From: Hofstenia miamia
Lineage: Eukaryota > Xenacoelomorpha > Acoela > Hofsteniidae
Assembly: GCA_900660155.1 (NCBI GenBank)
Contig: CABFPE010000731.1
Span: 147,874-211,873 of the forward strand
Reading direction: 5' to 3'
DNA length: 64,000 nt
The position numbers were made by a program, and so were the translations under genes. The first letter of the stretch is position 1, and each line of letters begins with the position of its first letter. The notes beneath the pieces were generated by a model that saw only the letters and a list, made by a program, of their open reading frames with translations, did not search any database and had not been told where the DNA came from. Shown one piece after another: positions 47,701-59,854 of this stretch.

Positions 47701-49439
47701 AAAACCGAGGTTATAAATTTTACAATCCTGATTACTCTGTTAATAGAAACAAACATCGTCATGATCCAATTAAAAACATTATTTGTAAATATTTCTTGTT
47801 TTGGTTTATAAATTTCGTTGTATTCCTTTTCTTGACGCTTTCACAATTGTTTTCACCATTCTTCGTTGTTCAAACAATTTCTAAATATAGGTATTTCTTA
47901 TTCTTTTATTCTACTTATTTTCATTTTAGTTTCGTGATTGCCTTAATTAATATTTAAAAACAATATTTTAAAAGTGGCTTGTTTAGGAGGCCTCACTTTA
48001 AACTAAAAATAGTTTCAGTCAAAAAACAAAAAATGAATGGGATATCCGAACAGACTTCTTTAAATCCTATCTACGTATCACAGCTATATAAAGTGAAAAT
48101 TTAACAAAAAATAATTTTTATAGTCGAAAATCGCTGTTTTATACAAGAGGTCCAATATATGATTTTTACAAAGCTTGATAGGAAATACCATTGAGTGGTT
48201 TACATATAAAATCTTAGATGGCAGCACACTACAATGCACCAATTCAATTTATTTATGAAACGATTTTTTTTACAGATTTTCTGAATAAATCGTGTTTGTA
48301 ATTTAGGTGATGAAAAAATTCAAAGTAAACTTTTCCATTTCTTCAGCTAGATATAAAAAACTTATCATTTTGTATGAGAAAAAAATCTGGATTAATTAGA
48401 AATTTAAAGATAACAAAATTGACATTTTTTTAGAGAAATCCTATTTTAATTGCCCGCTAGGTACCTTAAAGCAATTAGGCTAAATCTTAAAAATGGACTG
48501 TAGCTTAAAAAACTCAAAAGCGAATTGCACAAACACTAAAATGTTGTGTTTAATAAATACATTACATTTTCTTATTTTAAAAAATATTAAGTATGTTTCA
48601 AATGCAGACCTATATCAATGACTAGCAATAAGCAATAAAATGAGAGAAGTTTAGAAGAAAGAATTACCATGCACCTAGAAATACTATTCAACTATCATAA
48701 TAAAAGGCTTGAGCGAGATAAACTAGCATTGTTTAAAAACACATTAGGATTCAAAACCACGGCTTTGGTAAGAATATATTTCGGACAAAATGATAAATGA
48801 CAAATGCTTGATTTTATGAGTTAGTTTCGGAGAATTTGCATAACACTAAAATGTTAAAATACCGTGCACGTCGAACTTTAGATGCAGAATCCGATACTAG
48901 ACAATATACAATGTGCATAACATCCAAAAAGCATATACATCATTTCTTTGTAAAGCAAAATCTATATGTTGGGTTGCTTTTCAATTTAACTGTACTATGA
49001 CAACAGAAATAAAACAAACCAAATTTTATTCAACAAATGTACATGCCAACAAGCCAAATATATAAACAAATAAGGTATATTGACATGAATATTGCGAACC
49101 TGCACAATACACACACACTATTTTTTTTTTAAATTTGCATAGATGCACTTCATTTAGTCACATATTACACAATAATTACAAATATTGTTGATTTTCAAAC
49201 TAAGAAATGCCCAGTTCAATATCAAAATGACAACTCTACAAATAAAGTAAAAACACAGATCAATAAACTAAAAACCAAGTACTGCATTGAACAATTGAAA
49301 CAATAAAAAAGAAAGCACCATTTTTTATTTTTTACACCTGAGAACAGGATAAAACAATAGACAACTAACACAAAATTGCTAAATTTTGAAATATAAAAAC
49401 TAGTCACTAAAACTACATTTATGATATACACTACTGATT
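47701..49439. other. Downstream flank of the cyclin gene, no recognised feature
   Basis: AT-rich. Seen from the minus strand, the part next to the cyclin stop (about 49000-49439) probably holds its 3' UTR; an AATAAA-type signal occurs near 49022. The 69-residue frame at 49222-49431 is not considered a gene. Confidence 0.45.
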
Positions 49440-50537
49440 TTAAAGAATTAACGGAATATTCATTAAACGGGATGGAATATTCTTACATTCCTCCAACACA
49501 GATAGTGAACTTGAGAAATTGAAAAATAATCCAGGTCCCTCTTCATAATAAAAAGGCTTTGATAAAGTAGTGGTTGCATGACTTTTATATACAAAACGAA
49601 CGATAGATGAATTTCCACGACTTTTTACTTTCTGTAACGATACAACAGCTGAATTACATTGCTCGTCTTCACTATCAGCATCTTCAATATCGCATTCGTC
49701 AATTGATTCCAAAGAATTGAATTGAATTAATTTACGTGTTAACAATGTTTGAGTAGTGCGTTGAGACATCGTCCATTGCATTTTTCTCGTAGGTTTCTTC
49801 AAGGAAGAACACTCATATTCATTGATTATTTCTGCAATTTTGGTCTCAATTTCAATTCCACTTTCGTTAATGCAAAAGAGTTGCCTTAATGCCACAACAT
49901 TGATATCAGCATCATATAAATCATCTAGACATTTAATCAAAGAAAAAACGAGCAAAGGAGCGTCAATTTTCGAAAGCTCGTGGTGACACATACAGAGTTC
50001 CAGCAAACTAATAGAATATGACAACGACAATCGCTTTAAACAAGAAAAATTATGTAAAATCAAAAGAAAAGTTTGTGGTGTAACTATACTTTCAATTCTG
50101 CAGTTGACACGCTGTCGCACAACATTTTTCATTCGATTTACATCTGATAAGCTGCAACGGCTATCATTTATAGCGATAAGTAAAGGTACATCTGGAACAT
50201 GACTGGAATCTTCTATCAACTCTGAAATCATGTGACAAACACTTATTATTATGCACTTCAAAAACTTATGCCGAACTTTCAATGATGATAAAAAGCGATC
50301 CAACACATTTACTGATAGAAAAAATGTTTCATCTGAAAGATGCAACATTTTACAAAACGTATATAAATCACGAACAGCCTTATTGCGCATATCGAATGTT
50401 ACAAATGTTGTATCTTCGATATTAGCACTCAACGGCAAACTGGGCTTGAATGATCTGTGATTTTTTAATGCCGCCATCAATACAGTCATTGCTTCAGTCA
50501 AACCAACACCAGTCTCCATCTCCATCGACCCCACTGG
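49440..50537 (-). CDS. CCNG: Cyclin G-like protein (CCNG1/CCNG2/CCNI group)
   Basis: From the first ATG (50525-50523, MEMETGVGLT) the frame gives 361 residues. An N-terminal cyclin box spans about residues 48-155: MRNKAVRDLYTFCKMLHLS, then FFLSVNVLDRFLSSLKV and NVVRQRVNC correspond to the first cyclin fold of cyclin G ('V-K-D-L-L-x-L-T-x-F-F-G-F ... S-x-A-V-N-L-L-D-R-F-L-S-x-M-K-V'). Near residue 250, KMQWTMSQRTTQTL matches the cyclin G-specific KLKWIVSGRTARQL motif. The tail has an acidic patch (DECDIEDADSEDEQ). Length is near vertebrate CCNG2 (344) and CCNI (377). Cyclin G proteins are atypical cyclins linked to growth arrest and PP2A rather than to driving the cycle. TTTTTAG just before CCAGTGGGGTCGATG (exon side from 50537) looks like a splice acceptor, so an upstream exon may extend the N-terminus. 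The rest is one exon. Confidence 0.85.
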   Translation of the reverse strand, partial: PVGSMEMETGVGLTEAMTVLMAALKNHRSFKPSLPLSANIEDTTFVTFDMRNKAVRDLYTFCKMLHLSDETFFLSVNVLDRFLSSLKVRHKFLKCIIISVCHMISELIEDSSHVPDVPLLIAINDSRCSLSDVNRMKNVVRQRVNCRIESIVTPQTFLLILHNFSCLKRLSLSYSISLLELCMCHHELSKIDAPLLVFSLIKCLDDLYDADINVVALRQLFCINESGIEIETKIAEIINEYECSSLKKPTRKMQWTMSQRTTQTLLTRKLIQFNSLESIDECDIEDADSEDEQCNSAVVSLQKVKSRGNSSIVRFVYKSHATTTLSKPFYYEEGPGLFFNFSSSLSVLEECKNIPSRLMNIPLIL

Positions 50538-50540
50538 CTA

Positions 50541-53500
50541 AAAAGTGAATTTATTTAAAAAGCTACGGAGATCGAACTATAATATAACAATTGTTGTAAT
50601 TACAAACAGCTGAAGCAATATTTAAACGTTTTACTGATATAGTAAATCAGTCATTGCTTAAAAGACCAAACTAATAAATCAAATGAACATAGATAACATT
50701 AATGAGTCACATGGATTAGAAAAACAGAAAATTAATCGATTTGCAATAGCGGTGTTCATGTTGCTTTGTCAGCTGCCAATCAATTTCTAAACTTAGTTCT
50801 TATCAATGCGGTCTACAACCGCAGAGTATTGCATGATAAAGAATTCGAAAGTAAACATTAACCATCTACGAAAAACATATCTTCTCATTGACTGCCAGAA
50901 AATTTTAATAAAAGTATTCAATACGTTTTGTGCGTGTAAAGTTAAGTAACAAGATCGAATGAGTAAATGACAAACTTCAACGTTACAAAACTTAAAATAT
51001 TGTGATTAAAGGGATGTCGTCATAGTAAAATTGTACTACAATAACACAATTAAGGATAAAATCAGACCTGATTTCAAACCAGCTCACAGTGAAGCAATCT
51101 TTAAAAGAGTGAAGTCGAAATCCGACATCATTTTATAAATTTGAATTTAAATAAACAGCTTCATCGTGTTAGTGTAAACATTACATTAAGCTGTAAATTT
51201 ACATAGTGTGCTCGAGCAAAGGTGAACAAAAAGCCACTGAACACGCGCTAAAATAGCATGGCCTGGACATATATCAACATGCATAAAAATAATATACATG
51301 GAAATATCCTTAATATAAGATCAATTATTCATTCATGCCCGCGTGAATTGCAACACAAAAGATAAATTTTATCAATGCAAATAAACTACTCAAATTGTCC
51401 AGACAATTATGTTGGATGACTTCCAAAGGTTACTACATTGAAATTGCTATATACTGCAAATCTTAGCAATACTCTGATATGTCGAGTATTTTACATAGAA
51501 TTATTCCAAAGTTTAACTATTCCTGTAGGGGGATTCTTTCGCCACCCTCCAAACGTAGTGAAGTTTTGAATATTAGTTGATATTTAAAATTCTCATATAT
51601 ATGACTTAAATTTAATTTCCCTCATTTGGTTGAAAATATTTTTTATTGCCTACGATGACGTAATTGATAAGCTTCTCCATTTTTTAAAATTTTTAAAAAA
51701 TATCAAGTGCCTATACACAATATGCTATTTGAAATGTAATCACCTGGAAATAAACTGAACCGAAAACCAATTTCCTACAGCTTTATAATAATGAGCGGTG
51801 TGAATGTTTATAACACCATTATAATTACAGTTCATTTACTCCACAATTCGATACGAGAAAAAATCGGGGATGAAACCATAGATGAGTTATTATAAAAATC
51901 ATACAAATACTTTAACCTCTTTAAAGTAGTTTTAGTAAATACTTTTCATAGTGACTGTTACTTATGGAATTACACTACTATTTGCAGGAATGTGAGCTAC
52001 GTATTGACCCTACAGCAATAAGGTGAATTGAAAACTTAAAGGGAAGAAAAATATATTTAATTTTTTGAGATATTGAAAAACCAATAAGTTTAGATAATAG
52101 TATTTTATTACTAATAGGCGTATAAGAACTCGGATTTTTCATTTCTATACACTTGATTGCTCTGAAAAAATCAAATCTGTTTAACCGCTAATTACGAAGC
52201 TATATTTTGTGTTACTGGAAACCTATACTAGGTCCATTATTTTCTATGACTATTTTTGGTGACCCAAAAGAACTAATCTCAATGAATTGAACTTTTCAAA
52301 GCCGTGTATTACATTGATTAACCTCGAATATGCAAATGTCTTTTGCAATATTCTATGCTTCTAAAAATATCACTAGTTTATCATTGCCAAATCAGAATAT
52401 GTATATTATAATGGTCGGATCACTAAAACATTCCATACTCATCGACTGGGGGAACTGTTGTGGAATTATTTTAACAATGATTGGTCTATATGAAAATAAA
52501 CTACAAATATTTATACACTGAGTTTCAAATTAAATAAGCCAATTATATAGGAAGTTTAATGCACAACACATTGCTAAAACAAATGTTACATTAGTGATCC
52601 ATGACAACCCAAATATCATTTTTAACAATTCGAATACATGTAAAGAAAATTGAACATATACAAGGATGGACCTAATAATTCATAGTCGAGGATAAAAATA
52701 AACAAAAATTTTTTTTAATGACTTTACTTTGCGTTATAGCTCATTAAAATGTTAGTAACAATGTTTCTATGTATATTTTAATGTGAAAATTACACAACCT
52801 TTATGCTGAAGGTCAATGAGTCAACTATTGTAACCTTACAAAAATCTAAAAAACGATAGCTTTTAGAACTTACAAATTCAACAGAAGTTCATGCACACCT
52901 ATTTATAAATCTTTTTACTTAAAATAACTCGTTACCGGAGTTAATATAAAATACAAAATTTTAATATATAAAATAAAAAGCATATTTCGAAATAGTTAAT
53001 GCCTGATTGCTTTAATTATAAATCCATTTAATAAATTTTCAATTTATATATGAAAAAAATAAAACCAGAAAATCAATTATTCAAAACTTCCCAAATTTCA
53101 GTTTTTGTAGTAAAGCCTAGCTGATTAACTTTGTATTAGTTGGTATTTATGTATTTAAATTTCAAATACATTGATGGTATTTGAGATAAAAATATAACTG
53201 CATTATATTCTAGGACAAATACAATAAAAACTTGAATGTGATAAGAAATTACAAATACTACGTAGTAAGTACATTAAATGCAAATTAATAAAAATTATAC
53301 CTGCAATGTAACCTAACAGTACATGACTTGACTGTCAGAAATGAATATTATATTGTTGTCGTTATTAAAACATCCTTTGTGATCCAACAAAAACATCAAC
53401 GAATAGAATTTTAGGAAGACCGTTGCCAACTACAGTTATAACAAATTTGATTGGTTAGTATTAAATTTTTTGTTTTTTAATGCTATTTCAAATTTTGATG

Positions 53501-54600
53501 CCAAAAATAATTTTAAAAACATTTTATTCAAATCTTAAAGTAATTTTTGAATTTTTGTAATAATTGTTGTAAGAGTAATTTTAAACGGGACAAGAAATTT
53601 CAGAGATTTTACATTAAAATAAAACAAAATATTTTTAGTTTTCCAGAATATTGAGATTTTGAAGGATTAGATCTCAGTAAAAATTAAGCGATATCACCCA
53701 AATATAAAGAAATAATTCACGTTTAGATTAAATTGTATTCTCATAAAATTAATCGCATTCAAGTAAAAATTGGAATATCTTATAAAAAAAACGGTCTAGA
53801 AAAGTTTATTGGATGAGTCGTCAATTTTTTTGAAAAAGTCTACTAAAGTAAAATTGATCAAAATTTGTGAATATTGGGTTGGTTTACTGCTGATGGCTAT
53901 TGAATTTTGAGGAAATTTGATCCATTTTGCTAAATCTGCTATTTGGCGCCATATATTCTAATCCTAAATTCCCTGTTGATATTTTCGTTTGTGGGAGGGT
54001 TTAGAGTTACGGTTAGGGCTTATGCAGCTCTTCATCTATATCGTTTAAAAAACACCAATTTAAGAAGAATAAAGACTCTGCTATCGAAAGTAACAAAATG
54101 GATTTATGCAGAAAATAACCTAATGGTCGTATAGTATACTGTGGAATCCTTCCTTTATCACTCGAATTCTAGCTTCTAATCATTTGTCAACAAACATTTA
54201 ACCAGATATGATTGCGATATCTGGAAAATTCATATCTTTGAAATAGGAGAAGAGTATAATCTGCGTCATAGTGGTAAACTATTTTTCTCATTTGCCAAGA
54301 AATATTTATTGTAGTCGCTTATTTATTATTGTTCGTATAATTTGCCTATGAAGCAGGTAGTGTTTATACTATGGATTATCATTTCCCATTCCTGACATCT
54401 GAAAGGAAATATAATTTTATGCATTTGCACGAGTTACTTGAGTTGACTGGATACCACACAGGTATTTTTTTAATTTCCTTCATATCTGAGAGTTCTACTA
54501 CTACTACTACTGAAAGAATTTATTTACTTTCAAGAAAGTATAACAAAAGTACTTATATGGAGTGACAACGGGTAGAAAATCAATGGACAATCGAGTGCGT
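50541..54600. other. AT-rich stretch with no recognised gene
   Basis: About 4 kb between the cyclin gene and the LINE. It may contain the promoter and a first exon or intron of the cyclin gene on the minus strand. Frames at 52330-52521, 53943-54134 and 54371-54565 (+) show no family motif. Confidence 0.55.
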
Positions 54601-54638
54601 TTTAATGGTCGATGTAAAATTGTGCTTATCAATAAAAG

Positions 54639-54980
54639 CTATTCTCCTGACACCAAAGAATTTGCCAGCATCACAGTTCTTTGAAAGAAAGCTTTATCAC
54701 ATGCGGGTTTCTTGGACATCCATTTGGTCTCGAGTTGTATGATGTTGTCCGTTCTGAGATAGCGACTGGGTATCTTTATATTTATAAAATCAAAGATGGG
54801 AAAGTCCAACTTGCCCAAAAGACATTTATGTAAAAACATGAGATTATGATATTGAAGTAAGTAGGATATCGGCCAAAGTGATGAGAATTGTAGTTGAGAT
54901 GTGTAGTCCTGAGCACCTCTGCTGAAAACGCTCAAGTTTGTCGCGATGCAAGGACGAAGGATACCATGCCTGAGAAGCAT
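54639..54980 (-). pseudogene. LINE ORF2, C-terminal part
   Basis: An open frame containing LQFSSLWPISYLLQYHNLMF and then IPSRYLRTDNIIQLETKW, the region after the RT domain in CR1-like proteins ('L-x-x-L-x-W-x-P-x-x-x-R'). It is in another frame from the RT part, with overlap at 54932-54980. Confidence 0.75.
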
Positions 54981-55882
54981 ATATCAAAATCGGTAAGACA
55001 CGTTACATAATAATGTCTTTTTACGTTGGAGTATACATTAATAGGTACATTTCGTTTAAGGAAGAAAAATGCTTTATTAGCAGAGCTCAAACGCGAGTCA
55101 ATATGTTTGTTCCATTTTAAATCAGAGGTTAGAACAACTCCTAGATCTTTGATGTGTGTAATTGTGGGAATAAGGAAGTCGCTGAGAAAGTAGTTACAGG
55201 AGTTATTGGCGGGAAAGTTGATTACCGAGCACTTCCCAGAATTAAAGGACAAATGATTTGAGGTTGACCATGCCAAGAAATGATTAATGTCAGGCTGAAG
55301 ATCACACTGAGTAATTGCATTGGTTAGTTTACTGTCATCAGCATAAGGAAAGCAATGAGAACTCATTGGCAACGTGATTAAATCGTTAATAAAAATTACG
55401 AACAGAAGAGGGCCTAGAATACTGCCCTGTGGGACACCACTGGTAATAAACTTAGCTTCAGAATGGGTATTGTAAGTCACACATTGAATACGGAAGGAGA
55501 GATATGAAGAAATTAATTCAATGAATGCTTTGTCAAGACCAAACTGTTCGAGTTTCTTTAAGAGCAAATGGTGAGGCACACAATCGAAAGCTTTACTGAA
55601 GTCAAAGTACACGGACTCTGAGGGTTGATTTGAGTTTTTATTGCGGTAAAGAGCGTCAAGATATTGAACCAGTTGGGTTACGGTAGACTTTCCTTTCATA
55701 AAACCGTGTTGTTGCTTTGAGAGCTTGGAACTGAGTCTGGGGTAAAGAAAGTCAATAATAAAGCGTTCAAGTATTAATGAAAGGGAAGGTAAGAGACTTA
55801 TAGGTCTATAATTTCTGATGTTCTCTGCATTGCCGGATTTCAGTATAGAGTGACGAAAGCGCATTTCCAAATTGATGGCCAA
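54932..55882 (-). pseudogene. LINE ORF2, reverse transcriptase part
   Basis: A long open frame with the classic RT blocks in order: NYRPISLLPSLSLILERF, QHGFMKGKSTVTQL, VYFDFSKAFDCVPHHLLLKK, SGVPQGSILGPLLFVIFIND, the catalytic FPYADDSKL and IKDLGVVLTSDLKWNKHI. The catalytic aspartates are present. It is broken from the upstream part by a frameshift near 55860. Confidence 0.92.
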
Positions 55883-57300
55883 GTTTGCGTTTTCATGGCA
55901 AAATAAAAGATTTTGTCCACTAAAGGAGCTAGGACGTCATGACAACGCTTGAGGAAAAATGTTGGCAAGGGATCGTTAGTATTGGCGCATGTTTTGAGTT
56001 GGGAAAGTGAAATCGATATATCTGAGGTAGTCCATGATAAATCAACAAGCTTGATAGGACCATCATGAGTTTCATCAAAAAGGGAAAAGCATGGGACATG
56101 CTGCTGATAAATAGAATTAAAGTAATCGTTGAAAGCATTAGCAATGGCAGTATTGCTACTGTAGCGAGTATTGTCAAGGTATAATGATGAAGGTAGGCGT
56201 TCACTGCATTTAAGAGATCGAATGAAACGGAAGCAGTCGCGAGAGGATTTCGGGCTGAGGGAGTAAAATAGGGCTTGTTTATCCAGATATACTGAATTCA
56301 TAAAGTCATTGTTGAGGAGGCTTATGTAACTAGGATTGTAAGAATTCTTTTCAGCTGTGCGCAATTTGTTGGCAATGTGAATGATGCTCGAGGTATAGTA
56401 GTAAGGCAACGAACTTCTGCGCTTCGTTTTCAGGGGACATGTGCGTTTAAAGCTCTCAAAAACAAGTCTATACCATTCGGAAATGAAATTCACGGATAGG
56501 TTGTCATAGTAGAGAAGTTGCTCATAACAAAAATGAGAAGCAATGTTGAAGTGGTTGGGATTGAATTGCGATTGAGAGAAAACTTTGTGTGTGGAAACAC
56601 TGTCACAGCCACGTGTCGGTGCGGTAATGATTATATGCACAGGGAAATGATCCGAGTAATTTAACTCCCCAACTGTAACGTGAGTACTATCAAGGTTGTC
56701 TACGAGAACTACGTCTAACACATTACCAGAGATATGTTTGGCGGAGGTAACAAGTTGCTGAAGATTGAGTTCATCAAAAGCATCTAGTAATTCTTGATTA
56801 TAGCTGTTTGAGCTGGTGAAGGTAGTGAAACAACTATTTGGCATGTTTAAATCCCCAAGAATGAAGAATTTTCCGGATAGGCATTGATCAACTTTCAGTT
56901 TATTATACATGCTGAAAAGATCATTGAACTTTTTGACGAGTTCTGTAGGCTCACAGCGATATTGAGAAGAAACTGGTGGGTTATAGACGAGAACAAAGAA
57001 CAGTATAGAGTTGGAAAGTACTGTGTATATGCAAACAATGTAATCGCAAAAACACTCAATTTTGAAGGTGATCAAGGGAAGGTCGTTGCATCAGCAGTCC
57101 ACCGTCTTCACCGGTAGCACGGTCACAACGCGCTAAGGTGGTATAATTCACAAATGCTGACAGTTCAGAGTTTGAGATATCCGCTGAGAGCCAAGTTTCT
57201 GTGTGGAAACATAAGTGAGGAGATTTGATAGCTAAGTAGTCAGAAAGTTTGAGTCGTTGATCGATAGTCCGTAAGCTTTGGGCGTTAATGAGATCTACTG
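55840..57300 (-). pseudogene. LINE ORF2, endonuclease and linker part
   Basis: The N-terminal endonuclease begins near 57290 with DLINAQSLRTIDQRL and FHTETWLSADIS, then RCDRATGEDGG. After a frameshift it continues in the frame 55840-57075 with FFILGDLNMPNS, LDVVLVDN and GELNYSDHFPVHI, the 'G-D-x-N' and 'S-D-H' active-site blocks of this nuclease family. The linker up to 55860 carries SLKCSERLPSSLYLD. Confidence 0.85.
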
Positions 57301-57316
57301 AGAGCTCACTAGAAAG

Positions 57317-57760
57317 TCAGCTATCAATCTTCACCTCAGACCCATTGACAAAAAGTGTCATATCACGAATTCTTATGCACTTAGGATCCATGTTGTCGTT
57401 GTTGATGAGATCTCGCCTTTTAGCAAGTAGTTGCTTCCTTCGGACCTGATCTGTGGGCGACAAGGAAGGCCGGATAAAGATTGCATTGTCAAAATTACGC
57501 AATTTATAGCCCCTCCTGAGCAACTTACTAACCGTCCAGTGAGTCAAATTTAACAAGTAATGGGCGTGAGTGCTTGCTTTCTCTATTCATTTTTCCAAAG
57601 CGACGGACACTGGCAATAGCAGACGGGCTTACATTTTCGTCTAGGTGATTAATGATCTCTATGACTTTCTCTTCGTCTGCTTCAGTGAAGGACTGTATTT
57701 GTGAACACGCATCAATTTGACTATTAAATTCTTCTTTGAAAAAAGTACCTAACTGGACTA
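57317..57760 (-). pseudogene. LINE ORF1, C-terminal part
   Basis: Two frames overlap near 57550: upstream VRRFGKMNRESKHSRPLLVK and downstream WTVSKLLRRGYKLRNFDNAI, then FIRPSLSPTDQVRRKQLL. This matches the 'R-P-R-P-L-x-V-x-F ... V-x-I-R-x-D-L-x-P-x-q-R' pattern of LINE ORF1 nucleic-acid-binding proteins. The start of ORF1 is missing. Confidence 0.72.
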
Positions 57761-57976
57761 ATTCAATTCCTTATTATTAAACAATGTAAAATTGGATTTT
57801 GTTACTTAATATGAAAACAACAGATTGCCTATTATTCTACTTTAAAAACAAACTCTAAAACCATCTAAAAATGCGTATTTATACAGGTTTTTAAATGTGA
57901 GACTACTGCCCACCTGAAACGTGCTTTTAGGGAAATTAACCTATTTATAATTCAATTAAACTAAGCTAAAATACAA

Positions 57977-58060
57977 TTCGAATAATTGTATGCACACTTC
58001 GGATAATTGAATACATAATTTTGATAATTGTATGCACAGTTCGGATAACCGTATACATAT
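57977..58060. repeat. Four tandem 21-bp units
   Basis: Four units of exactly 21 bp follow each other, of the form TTCGGATAATTGTATGCACA with changes, and a fifth begins (TTCG). The words TTCGG and AATTGTATGC also occur at the ends of the MITE-like element at 6287-7023. Confidence 0.85.
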
Positions 58061-59770
58061 TTCGTATATTTGGACGAGAAAAACTGTAGTTTTATTCATT
58101 TCAACTCATGTTATTAATATAAATTATATTTGTAAATAATACAATATTAAAGTGCATTATTTTGTACTAATTCACAATTTGCTAAATGTAATTTATATTC
58201 AATTATTTTCCAAAACTTAGTTTTAGAACTTCATTAATATGATGTGTTTTATTCCTTTTTTGATGCCATGCTTACATTTCTACAGTTTGTTAATTTTGTT
58301 GCACGATGAAAATTTTAATAACAATTAGCATTAGTTGATTCTCCCAAGTTATGTCAGTTAGCTTGAGTTATTGTGGGATGCTGATTAATAATTGTTGAAT
58401 TTCCATTTATTTCACTGATTTTCTGTGAAAATCGCCTGTAAAAATAGCGGAATAAAATTGAATCGATGTAGTTTAATCTGTTTCCCGTTTAATTGAAAGT
58501 ACAGTATATTATTGAAATCCACTTTTGTGTGTATTTTTTACTGCCACAATACTAAATTTACATTAACTTTCTCCGATCAGTGGCATTGCTTTTTACTAGT
58601 GGCACATACACTAATGGAGGCATATTTCATTAGCTTTTTTTAATTATAAATTTTTGGCTCTTTTTAGATGTTTGCCTTTGTTATTAAATAATTCATTGAT
58701 CTTGTTTATAACCGAAAAGAAATGACTTTTGTGTTTGCGAAGCAATATATTCCAATTATGTTTCTTTTGACATAACAATTATATCGCTATAGAGCAGCCC
58801 ATGATTTAAGTTATGGATCAACTGCATATTTTAATGCTATCTTTTTGGCAGACTGGAATATCAGACCCCACTATCACTTTATATACTTCATTTGTCTAAT
58901 TCTAGAAAATACCTATTTAGGAGAAGTTCTCGGCTGTAAAATTTCATTTGAAAAAGTAATTTTGCTGGACAATTCATTAGTTTGATATATATATTTTTTA
59001 TTGCATACATTTATTGCATAATTTATTACTTATTGTTTATTGCAAGAAATTGTATGCCATTTTATTTCTTCATTAGGTATTTATCCTACAATTTTAACAG
59101 AATTTTAACCTAATAACATATTCCTATGCCTTTTCCAATAATTTAATTCACTAGATTTTCTTTTTATGTAAATGCTTATCCACATGTGTGTTATTGAGGC
59201 TCTTGCTTTATTCATTTTTATAAATATATTTTAATACTATTCCCAGTTTGTTTTGGATAAAGAAATTTCCTCGAGTATGAATTCAATTAGAACATTTCAT
59301 ATCATTCGATGGATCAAATTTCAGAATTATCATTCTTTGCATTGGAAGTGTTTTTTTGATCGTTAAGTTTTGATGTTTTACGGATTAATTATTTAAAAAA
59401 TCGGTTTCGCAAATTAGCTCTATTCAAGCCATGTCATGTTATTGTGTATTTTTCATTGCATAGGTTGTTAACCATTTGAGATGTTGAACTAGATTTTGTA
59501 TGTCACAAAATTACCCTTTAGAATTGTACAAAACTTAATAAAATGTAGTAGTGTTAGAGAACTTTAGTTTATCAAAACGAATATTGATTGTACTTGAAAA
59601 ATCCATTCTTTTCAATTTTTCATTAGTATTAATTAATAGCCGCCTTAACCGTGATATTTGCTGATAATGCATTAACATTTTTAGTGCCATTTGCAACCAT
59701 GTAATGGCTATCTCAGAATTTAGTAATGAGGTAAACTTTGATATTTGATTGTTTTTTAATCGCAATTTAG
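58061..59770. other. Upstream intron or flank of the ankyrin gene
   Basis: AT-rich DNA without recognised repeats. The first visible ankyrin exon starts in-frame after an acceptor, so a 5' exon with the start codon must lie upstream, here or further left; I could not identify it. Confidence 0.6.
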
Positions 59771-59854
59771 CCTGCTGTTATTCAAGCTTGCTTTGCTGAA
59801 GACGCTGACGAAATCAGATGTCTCTTAGCCAAAAATGAAGACATTAATTGCCAA
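59771..59854 (+). CDS. ANKRD28: Ankyrin gene, visible exon 1
   Basis: Begins after TTTAG with CCTGCTGTTATT (PAVIQ) and ends with CAA before the donor GTACTG. The exon ends in phase 0, as does NFQ|D in the vertebrate proteins. The next intron is only 44 bp (59855-59898). Confidence 0.9.

Larger units (their letters stand above)
54620..57760 (-). mobile_element. Near-complete LINE with ORF1 tail, endonuclease and RT (family B)
   Basis: The most complete non-LTR retrotransposon in the window, of CR1/Jockey type. In minus-strand order: the C-terminal part of ORF1, an apurinic-type endonuclease, the linker, reverse transcriptase and the C-terminal region. GC content is higher than the flanks. A few frameshifts separate the parts (near 57550, 57080, 55860 and 54950), so it is dead but fairly young. 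The 3' end lies near 54600-54640. No target duplication was found. Confidence 0.9.

Noticed and set aside
56884-57117. 77-residue plus-strand frame
   Set aside because: Antisense shadow of the LINE endonuclease.
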